From Ustulina deusta (lineage: Eukaryota; Ascomycota; Sordariomycetes; Xylariales; Xylariaceae), in contig JAJNNX010000032.1 in the NCBI GenBank assembly GCA_023159155.1, forward strand, positions 248,001-312,000: DNA of 64,000 nucleotides, in the 5' to 3' direction. Shown in pieces: positions 20,156 to 31,527 of the stretch (its first letter is position 1; every line of letters begins with the position of its first letter). The notes under the pieces were generated by a model. The model saw only the letters and a list, made by a program, of their open reading frames with translations. It was not told where the DNA came from and searched no databases. Made by a program: the position numbers and the translations under genes.

Positions 20156-23029
20156 TCATCGTAGCTCGCCGGGTCCTTTTTCCACGACAAAACCAACCGG
20201 ACGCCTGGCACGGCGGTTACGCACGCCACGAGGGGGGATAAGGCTCATATTTTTCACATCCAAGCCTGTTATACGAACGGACCTTTCGTCGTATCCCCAT
20301 CGTGTGACGCCGCCTCCGTTAATCCAACCCTCAAGATTGCGGCACTGGCTAACATCGATCCAGACCAATCGACCACAGCCCTCAAGCACACTTTCAACGC
20401 CAGTCGCAGTTACTCGTACACATCCCCTAACACTCAACCGTTCAAGGTCGTTTAAGTGTAGAGCAATGCAAGCGAGACTGGTGTCGCTAACAGCACTGCC
20501 GCAAAAAGCCATCTTGAGCTCTCGCAGGTGTGGCAGCCCAAGGGCGACCACTTCCGTAGCAGTATCTGACAACGCGCAGCAGAAAGATAGATCAAGATGA
20601 GTGAGGGCTTTCGCGGCATTGACAAGGGCCACGATGGCGTTGTCAGATAGATAAGTGCAATCGGCGAGGCATAAGTGAGACAAGTTGACGAAGCGGAATG
20701 GCGCCCACGATTGAAAACCAGCGTCAGTAATCGATGTACAGCGGGTAAGCGAAAGCGATTGTAGGCGACTTGATGCGTGAGCGGCCATGTGAGCCATGGA
20801 GCGATCTGTAATATGCTTGCAGTATGAGAGGTTGAGTCTCTTGAGTTTGGGACAGCCAATAACGGTTCCTGGGGGTGGCAACGTTACAGGGTGCGTCTGC
20901 TGCCGTTGGCCTCTTAGACGCGCTGCCGAGCTTGAAATGACCACTTGCTTCTGGGGAGGATGATCGGGAACTATCCAGCCTACTACACGGGCCAATAGGT
21001 TATCGCCAACCTTACGACAGTTGCTCCAGTCGACCTCTTCTAAGTTTTTAGCATGGTCACTCATTTCGAGGATCTGGTTAGCCGAAACCTCCCAAACGGA
21101 TTTCATCCTCCATATCCTGACGTTCTTGCCACAAAGCCTCCAAAACGACGAAAATCCTTCGTCGGTGATGTGGAAACAATTGCTCACATCAACCGAGATG
21201 GGTCTGTGGCCAAGGAATGGTGCTAGTCGGTTAATTAAGATATCATCAGTAATTCGACGATTGTAAGACGATAAATCTACATGATGACACAATTTAGGTG
21301 AAGTTGATAGCACCTTGAGCCAGTCAGTAGATAGTCTCCTCAGACGAAACACGTCGACGGCGTTCAAATGCTGGAATATAGTTATCAGTATATCATCAGG
21401 AAGAGGCATTTGCTCGTATCCTTCATCGTCATGACAAGGATGTTTGGCCGAAAGCCGTGCCTTCTTTGTAGGCCCTTCAGAGTTGGGAGATGACATAACC
21501 GGTAGAGCGAACTTTATCGGTGTAGTCGTATCGATCATGCGCGGGCGTCCGCCATTGGCAGAGGGGATACCGGGGGAATCATTAGGGGGCGTAGGCGGAG
21601 CGAGAGAGGCTCGCCGACGATTTCTCAGGTTCTCCATGTCGACACTGAGATACGGGTCAGGATCTCTCGGTATCAACTGTTCGGACTCGTCCTTTATTGG
21701 GGAGGTAGGTTTTGAAGGCGTCGTGAAAATGACCTGAGGGTTTGCCCGTATCGGAGTTGCTGGTATGAGGTCTCCTGCTGCATTTTCGACGTCGGCCATT
21801 TCAATATCTTCATTATCGTCTTTTCTGATTCGTTTTCTTGCCGTCTCTTCGACTTGGTCTCTTAGACTACCTGGACACCGTTTCCACAGATCATCAAGAG
21901 CTTCACCACTAATCATTAGGCATTCAACGACAGTAATCGACCTCACTGTTGCGGTTCGTTTCTGAGACAGGCCAAGACTAGCAACCTCCCCAAAATACTG
22001 GCCTTGTCTTAGGCGCGGTCTGATTAGGGATGACCGTTTTGGCCTTTTCTGTACCTGGCCTTCCGGTACTTCATATATCACCTCTGCCTCGCCACGCACT
22101 ATAAAGTATATCTCATTTCCTAGCGTCCCCTGACGAATTATGTCCGTAAAAGGAGAGTACGTCTTCGGTTGGGCGTTTAGCCCCAGATGGTGAAGGATAT
22201 CAGGTGGCAGCGCGGAAAACAGAGGAAGCTCCTTAAGGGTCTGTCTCACATTCACCACGCCACTGCCCAGCGCGCTACCCGCCGTTGGGTCTTCGAGGGC
22301 CCCTGGACTGGGGGATTTTCTCTTTTTATTGTTTACCACACCTCCTTCCTTAATGACACCTTCATCGCCAGTCGCAACTTCCCCGGGTATAGCTTCTCGC
22401 GCGCTACCACGACGGCTCTCGGGTTTAAGAACACGGCCGTTTTCCTGGCGCTTTTTAACTGTAATTGCTAGTCGTTCACGGGCCTCGTGGCGAATCGCTT
22501 TTTCCATGTCGGGGAATTTGGGGAGCTCAAGGTGAAGATCCTCCTTCTTTAAGACGAGAAGAAGACACTTGGTACGTGCAATGATCGTGGCTGTTCGGGG
22601 CATGTTCATGAGGACGCCAATTTCGCCGAAGAACGACCCGGGTTTGAGCTCGGCGTATATAGCTTCTCCGTCTCGGGAAGTGACAGCGACAACCCCACGG
22701 ACAAGCCAGTACATAGCTTTCGCCTCGTCTCCTTCTGTTAGGATAAGATCATGAGCCGAGTGAACTTGCGGTCTTAAATATTTTCCAATCGCTATTAAGA
22801 AGTCGTCAGAAGCCGACATGAAGAGGGGGAACGATCTCATGCGATCAACTAAATCTAGCGGCATATCTGGAAAAGTCGATGCTGTGAGCGGAGAGGGGCG
22901 TATAGGCCGTGCCGGGTTTGTCTCAACATTGAAGGACCTAATTAAGGATGCTGAATCGGCCGCCTGACCATTGGCCGGATGGTGTGCCAAAGCCCTATAG
23001 GGCGACGGTGGTGTTCTTGCGCGCCTCAT
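20156..23029 (-). CDS. Two cNMP-binding domains + F-box + leucine-rich repeats
   Basis: A single-exon gene of 957 residues starting on ATG; an upstream ATG in the same frame is stopped after seven codons. Domain 1 (about 68-180) is a cyclic-nucleotide-binding fold with FGEIGVLMNMPRTAT, retaining the Glu and Arg of the phosphate-binding cassette. Domain 2 (about 262-380) has FGEVASLGLSQKRTAT. Between and after them are charged low-complexity linkers, including KKRK and TTPIKF-type stretches. An F-box starts near 540 (MPLPDDILITIFQHL). From about 600 to 935 follow leucine-rich repeats of the cysteine-containing type, for example LKRLNLSYCKHITDRSMAHMA. F-box plus LRR implies a substrate receptor of an SCF ubiquitin ligase; the cNMP domains imply control by a nucleotide or a structural role. 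The architecture is a direct reading; the regulatory idea is inference. Confidence 0.9.
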   Translation of the reverse strand: MRRARTPPSPYRALAHHPANGQAADSASLIRSFNVETNPARPIRPSPLTASTFPDMPLDLVDRMRSFPLFMSASDDFLIAIGKYLRPQVHSAHDLILTEGDEAKAMYWLVRGVVAVTSRDGEAIYAELKPGSFFGEIGVLMNMPRTATIIARTKCLLLVLKKEDLHLELPKFPDMEKAIRHEARERLAITVKKRQENGRVLKPESRRGSAREAIPGEVATGDEGVIKEGGVVNNKKRKSPSPGALEDPTAGSALGSGVVNVRQTLKELPLFSALPPDILHHLGLNAQPKTYSPFTDIIRQGTLGNEIYFIVRGEAEVIYEVPEGQVQKRPKRSSLIRPRLRQGQYFGEVASLGLSQKRTATVRSITVVECLMISGEALDDLWKRCPGSLRDQVEETARKRIRKDDNEDIEMADVENAAGDLIPATPIRANPQVIFTTPSKPTSPIKDESEQLIPRDPDPYLSVDMENLRNRRRASLAPPTPPNDSPGIPSANGGRPRMIDTTTPIKFALPVMSSPNSEGPTKKARLSAKHPCHDDEGYEQMPLPDDILITIFQHLNAVDVFRLRRLSTDWLKVLSTSPKLCHHVDLSSYNRRITDDILINRLAPFLGHRPISVDVSNCFHITDEGFSSFWRLCGKNVRIWRMKSVWEVSANQILEMSDHAKNLEEVDWSNCRKVGDNLLARVVGWIVPDHPPQKQVVISSSAARLRGQRQQTHPVTLPPPGTVIGCPKLKRLNLSYCKHITDRSMAHMAAHASSRLQSLSLTRCTSITDAGFQSWAPFRFVNLSHLCLADCTYLSDNAIVALVNAAKALTHLDLSFCCALSDTATEVVALGLPHLRELKMAFCGSAVSDTSLACIALHLNDLERLSVRGCVRVTATGVESVLEGCGRLVWIDVSQCRNLEGWINGGGVTRWGYDERSVRITGLDVKNMSLIPPRGVRNRRARRPVGFVVEKGPGELR

Positions 23030-26000
23030 GTTGCCTGCGAGCCCCTCATAGGCGACCTAGCTCTGAAAACACCCAACAATACAACGTTTCAAGTCTGATA
23101 CCAGTTACGCCACCGGCTGCAACTAGAAGCAGACGGCTTGCTTAATTGTGAGGGGAAGAGGGTCAACGGCCACACCACGGGAAGGCAACAGATCATGCTA
23201 TACCCTATGGCGATTGTGAAGTCTCCCCCAAATAATGTTGACGTGCAACGCGATGTTAACGACTCTGTCTAGTGCTCGGCGTTCACATGGGAAGCGGGGG
23301 TGCAGCGATTTGTTTGAAACGGTGCGAAAAGTTGGAGCGTCTGGTAGCTGACGCACCGGATCGTCGTCGACTGATTGTGTCAATCGGAGAGGGATTCTTG
23401 TAGACGAGCCGGAGACCATTAGGGGGTAAGAAAGGGCGGTACGGCGCTGTATCCCTATCGTAGGAGTCGAAGGAGGTAGGAATGGACTAGATTTCAGACA
23501 ATACTCGTTCGAAGGGAAAACTAGAAACCACCAAACTTCGGTTAGTGATGATGCGACGGCCACAGCGGCGCAAAGCACAACAAGTTGTACGAAAAGACAC
23601 TCACATTGGGACAAGTGGGAAAACCGACCGTTCTCCTTCGTCCACGCCCAAGACCAAGAAACAAAATATTAGACAAGTTGGGAGTTGTTATACGTGAAAA
23701 TGCCAGGCCAGAACAATTGTCGACAGGAGATATCTGCAAGCACACGACCCGGCACGACACGGCACAGCACGATTGGATTCTTTCAGGGGTTCGAATCGGG
23801 GCTGTTAGAAAGTAAGAATTCAATATCGATTTGGACCTCGCCGCGTCTCACGTTCAACCCGTAACGCCGCAATAAAGGTCGTGGCTCTGCAAATGGTAAT
23901 GCTACGCAGTAAGATGGCCAGAGAGAATCGATCTGGGTCCATGGAGGTGCAGCTGAGCGTTCTCCCCTTTCAGTAAAAAGACAGAATGTGTTGGTTTGGC
24001 TTGAACAGAATATAGTAAGATTTCGCTTTTCTTTCTTTGGAGTTTATGCAGCTTGTCGCATCGCACATCAGCGAGAGGTACGGGGAGGCAGGGCAGGGCA
24101 AACAGGGGGCCGATGAGCGGGTGCGGCGGAGCTGTGCAACAACGTAACCCGGAGAACCAGAGACTGTAGACTGTATCCTTATATGTATACTGGGTACCTG
24201 ATATAACCCCCGCAAGACGGATGTTGATGGACAGCTAGCTGGCAATGATGCGAGATGAGGTGAAGAGCTTGGAGGGAGACAAGAGGAGGATAGCGATCAT
24301 GCAAATGACAATAACAAGACAAAGCAACGACAATGGCGATGACAATGGCAATGACCATGATATAGCGAAGCTTCAGAATACACTGCGAGCACTGCTCCGA
24401 TTTCGAAGATTAGGGAGGACTAAACGATCCGTAATCAAGGCCCCTAGCAACTTGAATAGTGTATGTTGGTCGGGTCCTGGTCGGCGATTGTCGTCAGGAT
24501 GGATCTTGCCATGAGCTAGTGTAGGTACACTAAAACTGGCTGAGACAGACGCTGAGCTGATGTCGATCATGCTAGTGTACCTACGTACCTAGGTATTGTG
24601 CGGTACCTAGCAGATAGGTGTCGTATTATCCAGGTTGAAGTTGTAGGTACTTACCTTACAGCAGACCTAGGTAGGGGCAGTGTACGGTATTTCTTGTCAG
24701 TTCTAGTCAATTTCTCGACAGTCGCTACAAAATACCTACTTTATGTGCAAATGATCGTATACCTGTCTGGAGATACTGTCCTACTACCTTACAGTCCTAA
24801 TCCCAATCCCACCCATTGTATAACTGTACCTTCCTGAGACTTGTCATCGCTTGACTCTAGTGTAGCTCCGGTACCTTCTGTCGGCATTGGGCAAATAGTG
24901 TGTGCTCCAGCCATGTGGGAACGCCCTGCGCGGGGAGCAGGGAGCGGTAGCACGGAGCACAGACTGGCTCGACAGTAATCTGGCTTATGCTCGGAGATCA
25001 GTGATGATGCGCTAGGGTGGCTTGGACTTTTTCTAGAATACTGCACTGTACCTCCACTACTGGAAACTGTCTACACCACAAAGTGGAGGGTAGTATCACA
25101 CGGCAAGGATGTGAATGGAATGACCCCTCAACACGCAGCGATTTTTGGATTTTCCAATATAGCTTGTCACTGATAGAATCCCGACACGGCATAGCGAATT
25201 AGATAGATAGACGAACAAGACTTATACTGTACCGTATATGTAATACCCCGGATCCCACTGTCGTCGATTTCCTTATAGCCGACGTCACCCCAGCGTAGCA
25301 CTGACGTATTGCCTCGGCGGAGACGGAATGAAGACTCCTGGTGTTGTTGTTTTCTTACTAGGGAACCCCGGACATAAAGAGTGAGCTACCTACATTGACC
25401 AGGTGAGTGAGCAAACCCTATATTGACATCTTCAACTTGGATCAAATTAGCCTGGGTGTACACTAATCACGATATGGATTGCTGGTACTCAACACCCATG
25501 TATCTAGAGGTATACTCTAAATCTAGATGCCGGATCCATAGAACGCCGCTGAATCAGCACTACAGACTGTAGTACTACTGCATAATGTATGCTGTTACCG
25601 TCTCTTTCCAGCTGTATTAGCTAAATTCATCAAAGTCAGGCCGCGTGACCCTTTCGAACGAATAGTCTATTTTCGGAGGAATCTCACTTGTTTAAATCCC
25701 AACCTTTCGTCTATATATCCTGTACTCGTCATTTTAATGAGCTAGGTCAAGCGCCTTAAAAGCCACGTGGAATGCACAATGACATTGAATATGACAGATG
25801 GCTTAAACAACCCATACTCCTGGGAGGTAGCTATTTCTCGAAGGAAGGGAAGGGGGGGGGAAAGACAGAGATAGAAAGAGGGTGAGATTGGAAAATCTTA
25901 CGCGTGTACAGTGCACTACAGGATCCAAATGATAGTTTGACCGAATCGCACCGAGTCAACCGTTGGCTATGTTGCCAGGCTCCAACGCATTCTATTAACC

Positions 26001-27828
26001 TGTATCTGTGGGTTTGCTGGATGCCATTCATCATCGGAAAACGGTCAATCCACTCCCGTATGATAAATACTACCTAGATAGGTTTTGCTGGTACACAGTA
26101 ATCCTATGGATCCCAGCGATGCAACTCGAGGGGCCGAGCCGCCCGCCGCCTTTAGCTGGCTTGTCCATGTACACCTCACGGGCTCTGCCTTGACAGCAAC
26201 CATGTTTGTGTAATCTCGGTTTTGACTCCCGACAGTTGAACATTTTAAGGCGGCTACTGTAGAACCCCTGTATTTATCAATCGCCGTTTCAAGATTCGAG
26301 AAGGTTTCCACACGCCGCCCCCACTATTGCGCTCCAAATTTAGCTCAGCTGGCACAAGCCTCCTTCAAGCTGTGTTATCGTCTAGGTACCTGATTTCTAA
26401 GCTACCGGCGTGACCGATATACCCATCTGCTTCGTCTATGAAGGACTATGAAGGACGAGTGAATCGTCTTTCACATCGTATTCTGAAAACTGCTGCTCAA
26501 GTGTTCCACCGTGATTATTCCTACTATAATTCGATATGAATGCAATGTAAATAAACCCCTCCAAACTTGAGTAGTACTAAGTAGTAGTAGTGACTGCGGA
26601 GTATATACTACATGGTATATACTCCCCCCCTGGTATTTTTCAACGCTCACCAATGGGGACTGCATTTGTGGCCTCCAAATGAACCTGCTTCCGGTTTAAC
26701 AGCGACGCAGCGATTAGAGGCATTAGGGACCTATTCATGTTGACCATATCAAGATTCTGCCAAGAGGACGGCCTCTATGCCGTCCGAGGCCCCGATGCCG
26801 AGATTCTAGATTGGTTCTCCAACTTCATCTCCCTGCGTCACTGGTCGTGTTTGAGGACCTTGTTTGATAACGGATGATGGAACTGAAACAGGAAGGTAGC
26901 GTGTAATTCGACTGTACCAGTGCGTGATCTATCACATTATGTGCGAAGATTTCAAGTAATTATAACATGGTGAGCTTGACACAGGCAGAAGGAGAGAAAT
27001 TCACAACCTCGCTGCACGAGGGATGAGTTCTTGGCCCATGGTTCGATCAAGACTTTATAAGCAGTCAAGGTCAGGTCATCTTAGCTCTTGTCTACAACAC
27101 CACTCAGCTAGACACAAATCCTAGTTTGACTAGCTTTCCCACATCTCAAGATTCCAGTTCCTGGACGTTGGTTAACTTACTTGAGTAAACCAAAAGGCAA
27201 CGGCTGAATATCGATAATAAACAGCAAAGACGAAAAGTGCAGGTATACTTACAACAGACAGAGTGTCTGTAAGTCATTTGACGATACATGATTTGGGAAG
27301 CGCCTCATCGATGGAGTGTTGCGTATAGCTGCGCAAAACTACCTAGTAGGTACACTACCTAACCAATTAACACGAGTATAGATTATCCTCAACATGTGCC
27401 TGCTTTGCCTTGCGCACCTCGGCCGCTTGCCTACCTGGTAGTAGGTACTTAGGTATACAGTACTCCCTAGAGTAAGGTATTGTACCTACAGGTATAGACT
27501 GCCCGAGTCAGGGACTACCTAATTCTACGCTAGAAGCGGGAGCTGGAGCTCTGCCTGTGCCGCCTGGCGTTTGCCGGAGTTAAGACCGACAGAATCCCGT
27601 CCACTGTTCCAGCGATTTCCTCGGACATTATCTGCTTACGTAGGTACCTAGGGAGGATGTGCACGGGCCATCTTCTAGATTCCATTAGCCGCTGACTGCG
27701 TTGATATTGAGATATGGCACCCTTGGGGCGCATCTTAATTCATCTTCCTCCCTAAGTACGTATCGACTTCAATTCTCCTTGCCTTTCCCAACACACACAT
27801 TTGAGGATTGCCGACATCAACAGAAACA
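23030..27828. other. 4.8-kb intergenic region rich in TACCTAGGTA motifs
   Basis: It begins with the upstream region of the cNMP/F-box gene. Minus-strand frames at 23198-23823 could be 5' UTR but are not supported as coding. From 24.5 to 24.7 kb and 27.3 to 27.7 kb there are dense copies of CCTAGGTA, TAGGTAC and CTACCTA. A G-run of ten lies near 25850. No gene is supported up to the ATG at 27829. Confidence 0.5.
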
Positions 27829-28923
27829 ATGGCATTCACAATGACGGTTCGCCAAGGACCCGCGCGTCTTGCGACAAGATTGTCCGAGGCCGCCAAATCG
27901 TCACTCCGCAGTTCGGCGTCTATCCGAGCCTTCCACCAACCCGCCACCAAGCCCTCGACCTTCTTCACATCCAGAGCCACGATCGCCCCATCAAGTCTGC
28001 GGGCCGCACCTAAGAATCCATTTGCGCAATCGAGAGCATATAACCAGCGGGCTGTTCCCGGTGCCGATAGGAGCCAGCTGCTCCAGAGACTTCTGACAGG
28101 TGGTGCTGTCTTCGGTGGTACTGTCGTCGCCATCAACCTCATCTTCAACCGCGAAACCCGAGAAGATGGCGGCATGCCTGCCTACGAGAGATCCTACCTG
28201 AATTCGACGTTTTTGCACACTGGTTTGGGTATTGGTATCATCGGTCTGACCGCGCGACAAATGATTCAGACTGGATTCGTTTACCGACTGATGGTTACAA
28301 GTCCCTGGGCCGTGGCCATCGGTGGTTTGGCTCTCAGCTTCGGTACCATGATTGGAACACGATCTGTCGATCCGGACAAGTAAGCTCATATCCATTTCCT
28401 TGCCACTTATATCACAATGCTAATTTTATCTGCCGTCAGCTACGTTCCCAAGTATGCTCTCTGGACCGCTTTCAACGCCACTCAGGCGGCCTTCGTTGCG
28501 CCCTTGCTCGCCTTTGCGCCTGGTGCCCTCATCGCTCGTGCCGGCCTTTACACTGTCGCCATGATGGGTTCCATCTCTTTCGTCGGCGCCACTGCTAAGC
28601 AAGAGAAATACCTGTATATCGGAGGCCCTCTGCTGGCTGGTGCTGCCCTGGTTGCCGTCTCTGGATTTGCCCCTCTACTCCTTCCCGTGACCGCCGTGCG
28701 CACTCTAGCCTTCACCGAGAACATGTGGTTGTACGGTGGCCTTGCCCTCTTTGGCGGGTTCACTCTATATGACGTCCAGAAGATTTTGCACCACAGCCGC
28801 ATGGCCGAGGCAGGCATCATCAAGAAGGATCCTATTAACGAGAGCATTTCTCTTGAACTTGACTTCCTCAATATCTTCATTCGTATGGTCCAGATTTTGA
28901 TGCTACAGCAAAACCGCCGTTAG
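27829..28923 (+). CDS. Mitochondrial Bax-inhibitor-1 family protein (GHITM/MICS1-like)
   Basis: An inner-membrane protein of the TMBIM (Bax inhibitor-1, PF01027) superfamily; animal GHITM/MICS1 supports cristae structure and cation exchange. Exons are 27829-28379 and 28440-28923, with a 60-bp intron (GTAAGC donor, GTCAG acceptor) giving 344 residues. The N-terminus, rich in Arg, Ala and Ser with almost no acidic residues apart from one Glu, is a typical mitochondrial presequence. About seven hydrophobic segments follow from residue 85 on. The C-terminal part carries the family features GGFTLYDVQKILHHSR and the Asp/Glu pattern SLELDFLNIFIRMVQIL, ending in RR. The family assignment is firm; placement in mitochondria follows from the presequence. 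Confidence 0.92.
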
Positions 28924-30132
28924 TAAATAGTTTCGTACGGTGGGGAAGGTCGGGATGGGTGGGAGACAATAGAAAGATACCATCGCATTGTGCAGTCTAT
29001 TATGAAAAGGAAATCGTGGCTTAATAGGGAGTGTAGGAACCGCATCCTGTTTTCATAGGCACCAAAAACCCCTCTCTTCGTTAAAGAGATAGTGAAACGC
29101 CAGTCAGCGAAACAAGACATCCGGTCTTTTGTCTAGTATGTAGCTATATTACCGAAAAAGAGAAAACTTCAAAAAAGAGGCAGGGGATTTTTTTCAGAAG
29201 TATTTACATCATACTGCCTAGCATCCACTAATCGGAAGCTGAATGAAGTTGATCTTAAGTGTCTAGTTCATCCCTCCCTCAACAAGTGCCCATTTTCGAC
29301 CTCTATCTGTTTCCCTATTACCTACCAGGCGCCCAGTACTAGTTTCAATATATAGTAGTTTATCGGGTTGCCATGTGACCGACCACTACTTGGGAGGTTA
29401 GGACACTAGGTCTTATGATGGATGCCCCGGTCCCCCCCTATAGACCCGTGAGGTTTGAGAACCGTGAAGAGGTATGACCCGAGCCCGTTTCGCAGACGTT
29501 CTATTTTCTCCCGCCACCCTCGATCTCGCTGACATGGCGGCCCCCGGGCCAAGACGTCTCTCTACTTTGTCTAGATTGGCTTTCTTCTTCTAACTGAGGG
29601 GCTTCTATTTTGAGGAAGTTTTGCGGTTTAGAGAATATAGACACGGGTCTCCTTTCACGTATTAGTTGCTTTATAGAGCAAGGTGTGTGTGTATTGGTGG
29701 TGATTGTAGGGCAAGGTTATATGAGGTTGAGGGAAACCTGTACAGGCTGTATTATGGTAAATTGGTGTTGTTGTTGGCAGATACAGGCAACAAACCTTAC
29801 AGTACGTTTCCTCAGCGTCACTGAACGTCTGTATCCTCGTCACCTACCTCGTAACTTCTGAGGGTCTGGACTGGGTCGTTTTATATTCGTCTAACATCAA
29901 AAGCTGGGCACTCAGCTGTTTGTATTATTCTACCAAGATCAGACTATCCTCGCTAGTATGTACAAGCACGTAGAACAGAATGGCGCCCAGTAACATCAGG
30001 ACATAGGCCTTATATACATGCCCTGCATTCTGACAAAAGTCACATCTGTTCCCGTCATACCCGCATTACGTGATATTTGTGAGATAGCTTTCCCCTTTAT
30101 TCGAAACCAACCATATCCCGTCCAATGCAGAC
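28924..30132. other. Intergenic: converging 3' ends
   Basis: 3' flanks of the GHITM-like gene and msrA, which converge. No supported coding sequence. Confidence 0.5.
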
Positions 30133-30983
30133 TCACTTCTGCTCAAGCGGCTCAAATGGACGCAGGAAATGGCTGGGGCATTCATAGCCCCAGGGGTTCT
30201 TGTGGAGATATAGCTGATGATAATCCTCGGCATCCCACCAAGGGCCTGCGGGTACGACCTCCGTCACGATCCTGCCCTTGTACCATTGGTCGTTGGCCTG
30301 CTTCGTGACCTCTTTGGCAATCTTCTCCTGCTCCTCATTGTGGAAGTAGATTCCACTACGGTAGTTGGTCCCAGTATCCGGGCCTTGTCTGTTCGCCGTT
30401 GTCGGATCATGCATCTTGTAGAAGAATTCGAGGAGCTGGCGGTATGTGATCCGTGTCGGGTCGTAGTAGATCAGCAAGGCCTCGTTGTCTGTCACGCTTT
30501 GTCAGCGCTGGTGTGCCCACCAGGAAATACAAAAATTGAAATGTAGCTAGATTTTGGTAGCTGGAAAAATTGAAAAAGGAGAGACGACGTACGCCCTGTC
30601 TTCCCCGAGCACACCTGTTTATAACCGGGGTTCGTGGTATCACCGCCAGTGTATCCCACGCGAGCATCGTATATGCCCTTGTCGCCGAAGTGCTTGCGAT
30701 ACAGGTGCTCGACACCCCAGAAGCAACCGGCGCCCAGGGTGGCCTTCTCGGCACCCTCGGGAACGGCGGGGCGTGGCGATCCGCCGCCACTGCTGGTAAT
30801 ACCCATTGCGGTCGACATGGGGCGGAAGAGGCGCTGGACGAACGAGGGCATAGTAAATGCCATCAGAACGAATGCGAAGACGAGGGCGACGAGAGCCGAG
30901 TTGAAGGAAATACTGTTATTACTGTTGCTCGTGGAGTTCGAGACGCCCTTCTTACTCAAAGCTGCGGGCGTCGATGTTGACAT
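30133..30983 (-). CDS. msrA: Peptide methionine sulfoxide reductase A with membrane anchor
   Basis: It reduces methionine-S-sulfoxide in proteins using thioredoxin. Minus-strand exons are 30983-30593 and 30488-30133; the 104-bp intron has a GTACGT donor, a CTGAC branch point and a CAG acceptor, and splicing restores the conserved SGKTGHNEAL. The product is 248 residues. The catalytic motif GCFWG is at 86-90 (Cys87), followed by GYTGG and YDPTRITY typical of MsrA. Unlike the usual roughly 180-residue cytosolic enzyme, it has an N-terminal extension with a strong hydrophobic helix (about 27-45) preceded by a Ser/Asn-rich head. A second Met near residue 56, just after the helix, could start a soluble form. 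Membrane or organelle attachment is inferred. Confidence 0.93.
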
Positions 30984-31527
30984 GTGATGTAATCCGGAGG
31001 CTTGGGGTATTCCAGGGAGAAATAAGGGAATGGGAGAGGGAAAATAAAGGAAAGAAGATACCTAGGTGATGTCGTTGACGTTGCGCCGCCGCCTCGAGAG
31101 AGGGCTGACAGTTTCAACCGTCCATGACAAATCTTAGGACACTCGATTTGGACAGTGTTTCGCCCCGCGAAAGCTCCCGTGCCCCGCCAACTGGTCGAGC
31201 ACGTCAGTGTGAAACCAATTCCTCGATAGTGAAATTCCATACGTTGATTCCAAATCGCTCGGCGTTGGAGGTGCAAGCCGGGGATAGTGTAATGTAGGTA
31301 CCTGGAGACCGCCACGGAGCTGTATGGTACAGTAAGTAATGTACCTAGGTACATGTAGACCACCTAACTACCTTCGTCCAGGTCGGTGGATATCTTATCT
31401 TATCTTATCTTATCGGACGCCTCAAGTTGCGCACATCTTTCTCCGCCACAAAGATGAGCTCCGACATCCTAGCCTCATTCGTCCACTACCACAACTAGAA
31501 CAGCCATTGAGTACCAATAACCTCGAG
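30984..31527. promoter_or_regulatory. Divergent msrA / eL33 promoter with tandem GATA sites
   Basis: These 544 bases separate the divergent starts of msrA and eL33. At about 31391-31414 the unit TATCT is repeated in tandem, which reads on the minus strand as overlapping GATAAG sites, the core bound by fungal GATA factors. The palindrome TACCTAGGTA lies near 31342, and TACCTAGG near 31060. Confidence 0.6.
31391..31414. repeat. (TATCT)n pentanucleotide repeat / GATA-site array
   Basis: Just under five tandem TATCT units starting 137 bases upstream of the eL33 ATG. Confidence 0.85.

Noticed and set aside
23781..23800. GGTTCGAATC, resembling a tRNA T-loop
   Set aside because: The flanking bases do not form a T-stem and no acceptor or anticodon arms fit.
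23198..23823. Minus-strand frames upstream of the cNMP/F-box gene
   Set aside because: More likely 5' UTR or noise; no join to the main frame with good splice sites was found.
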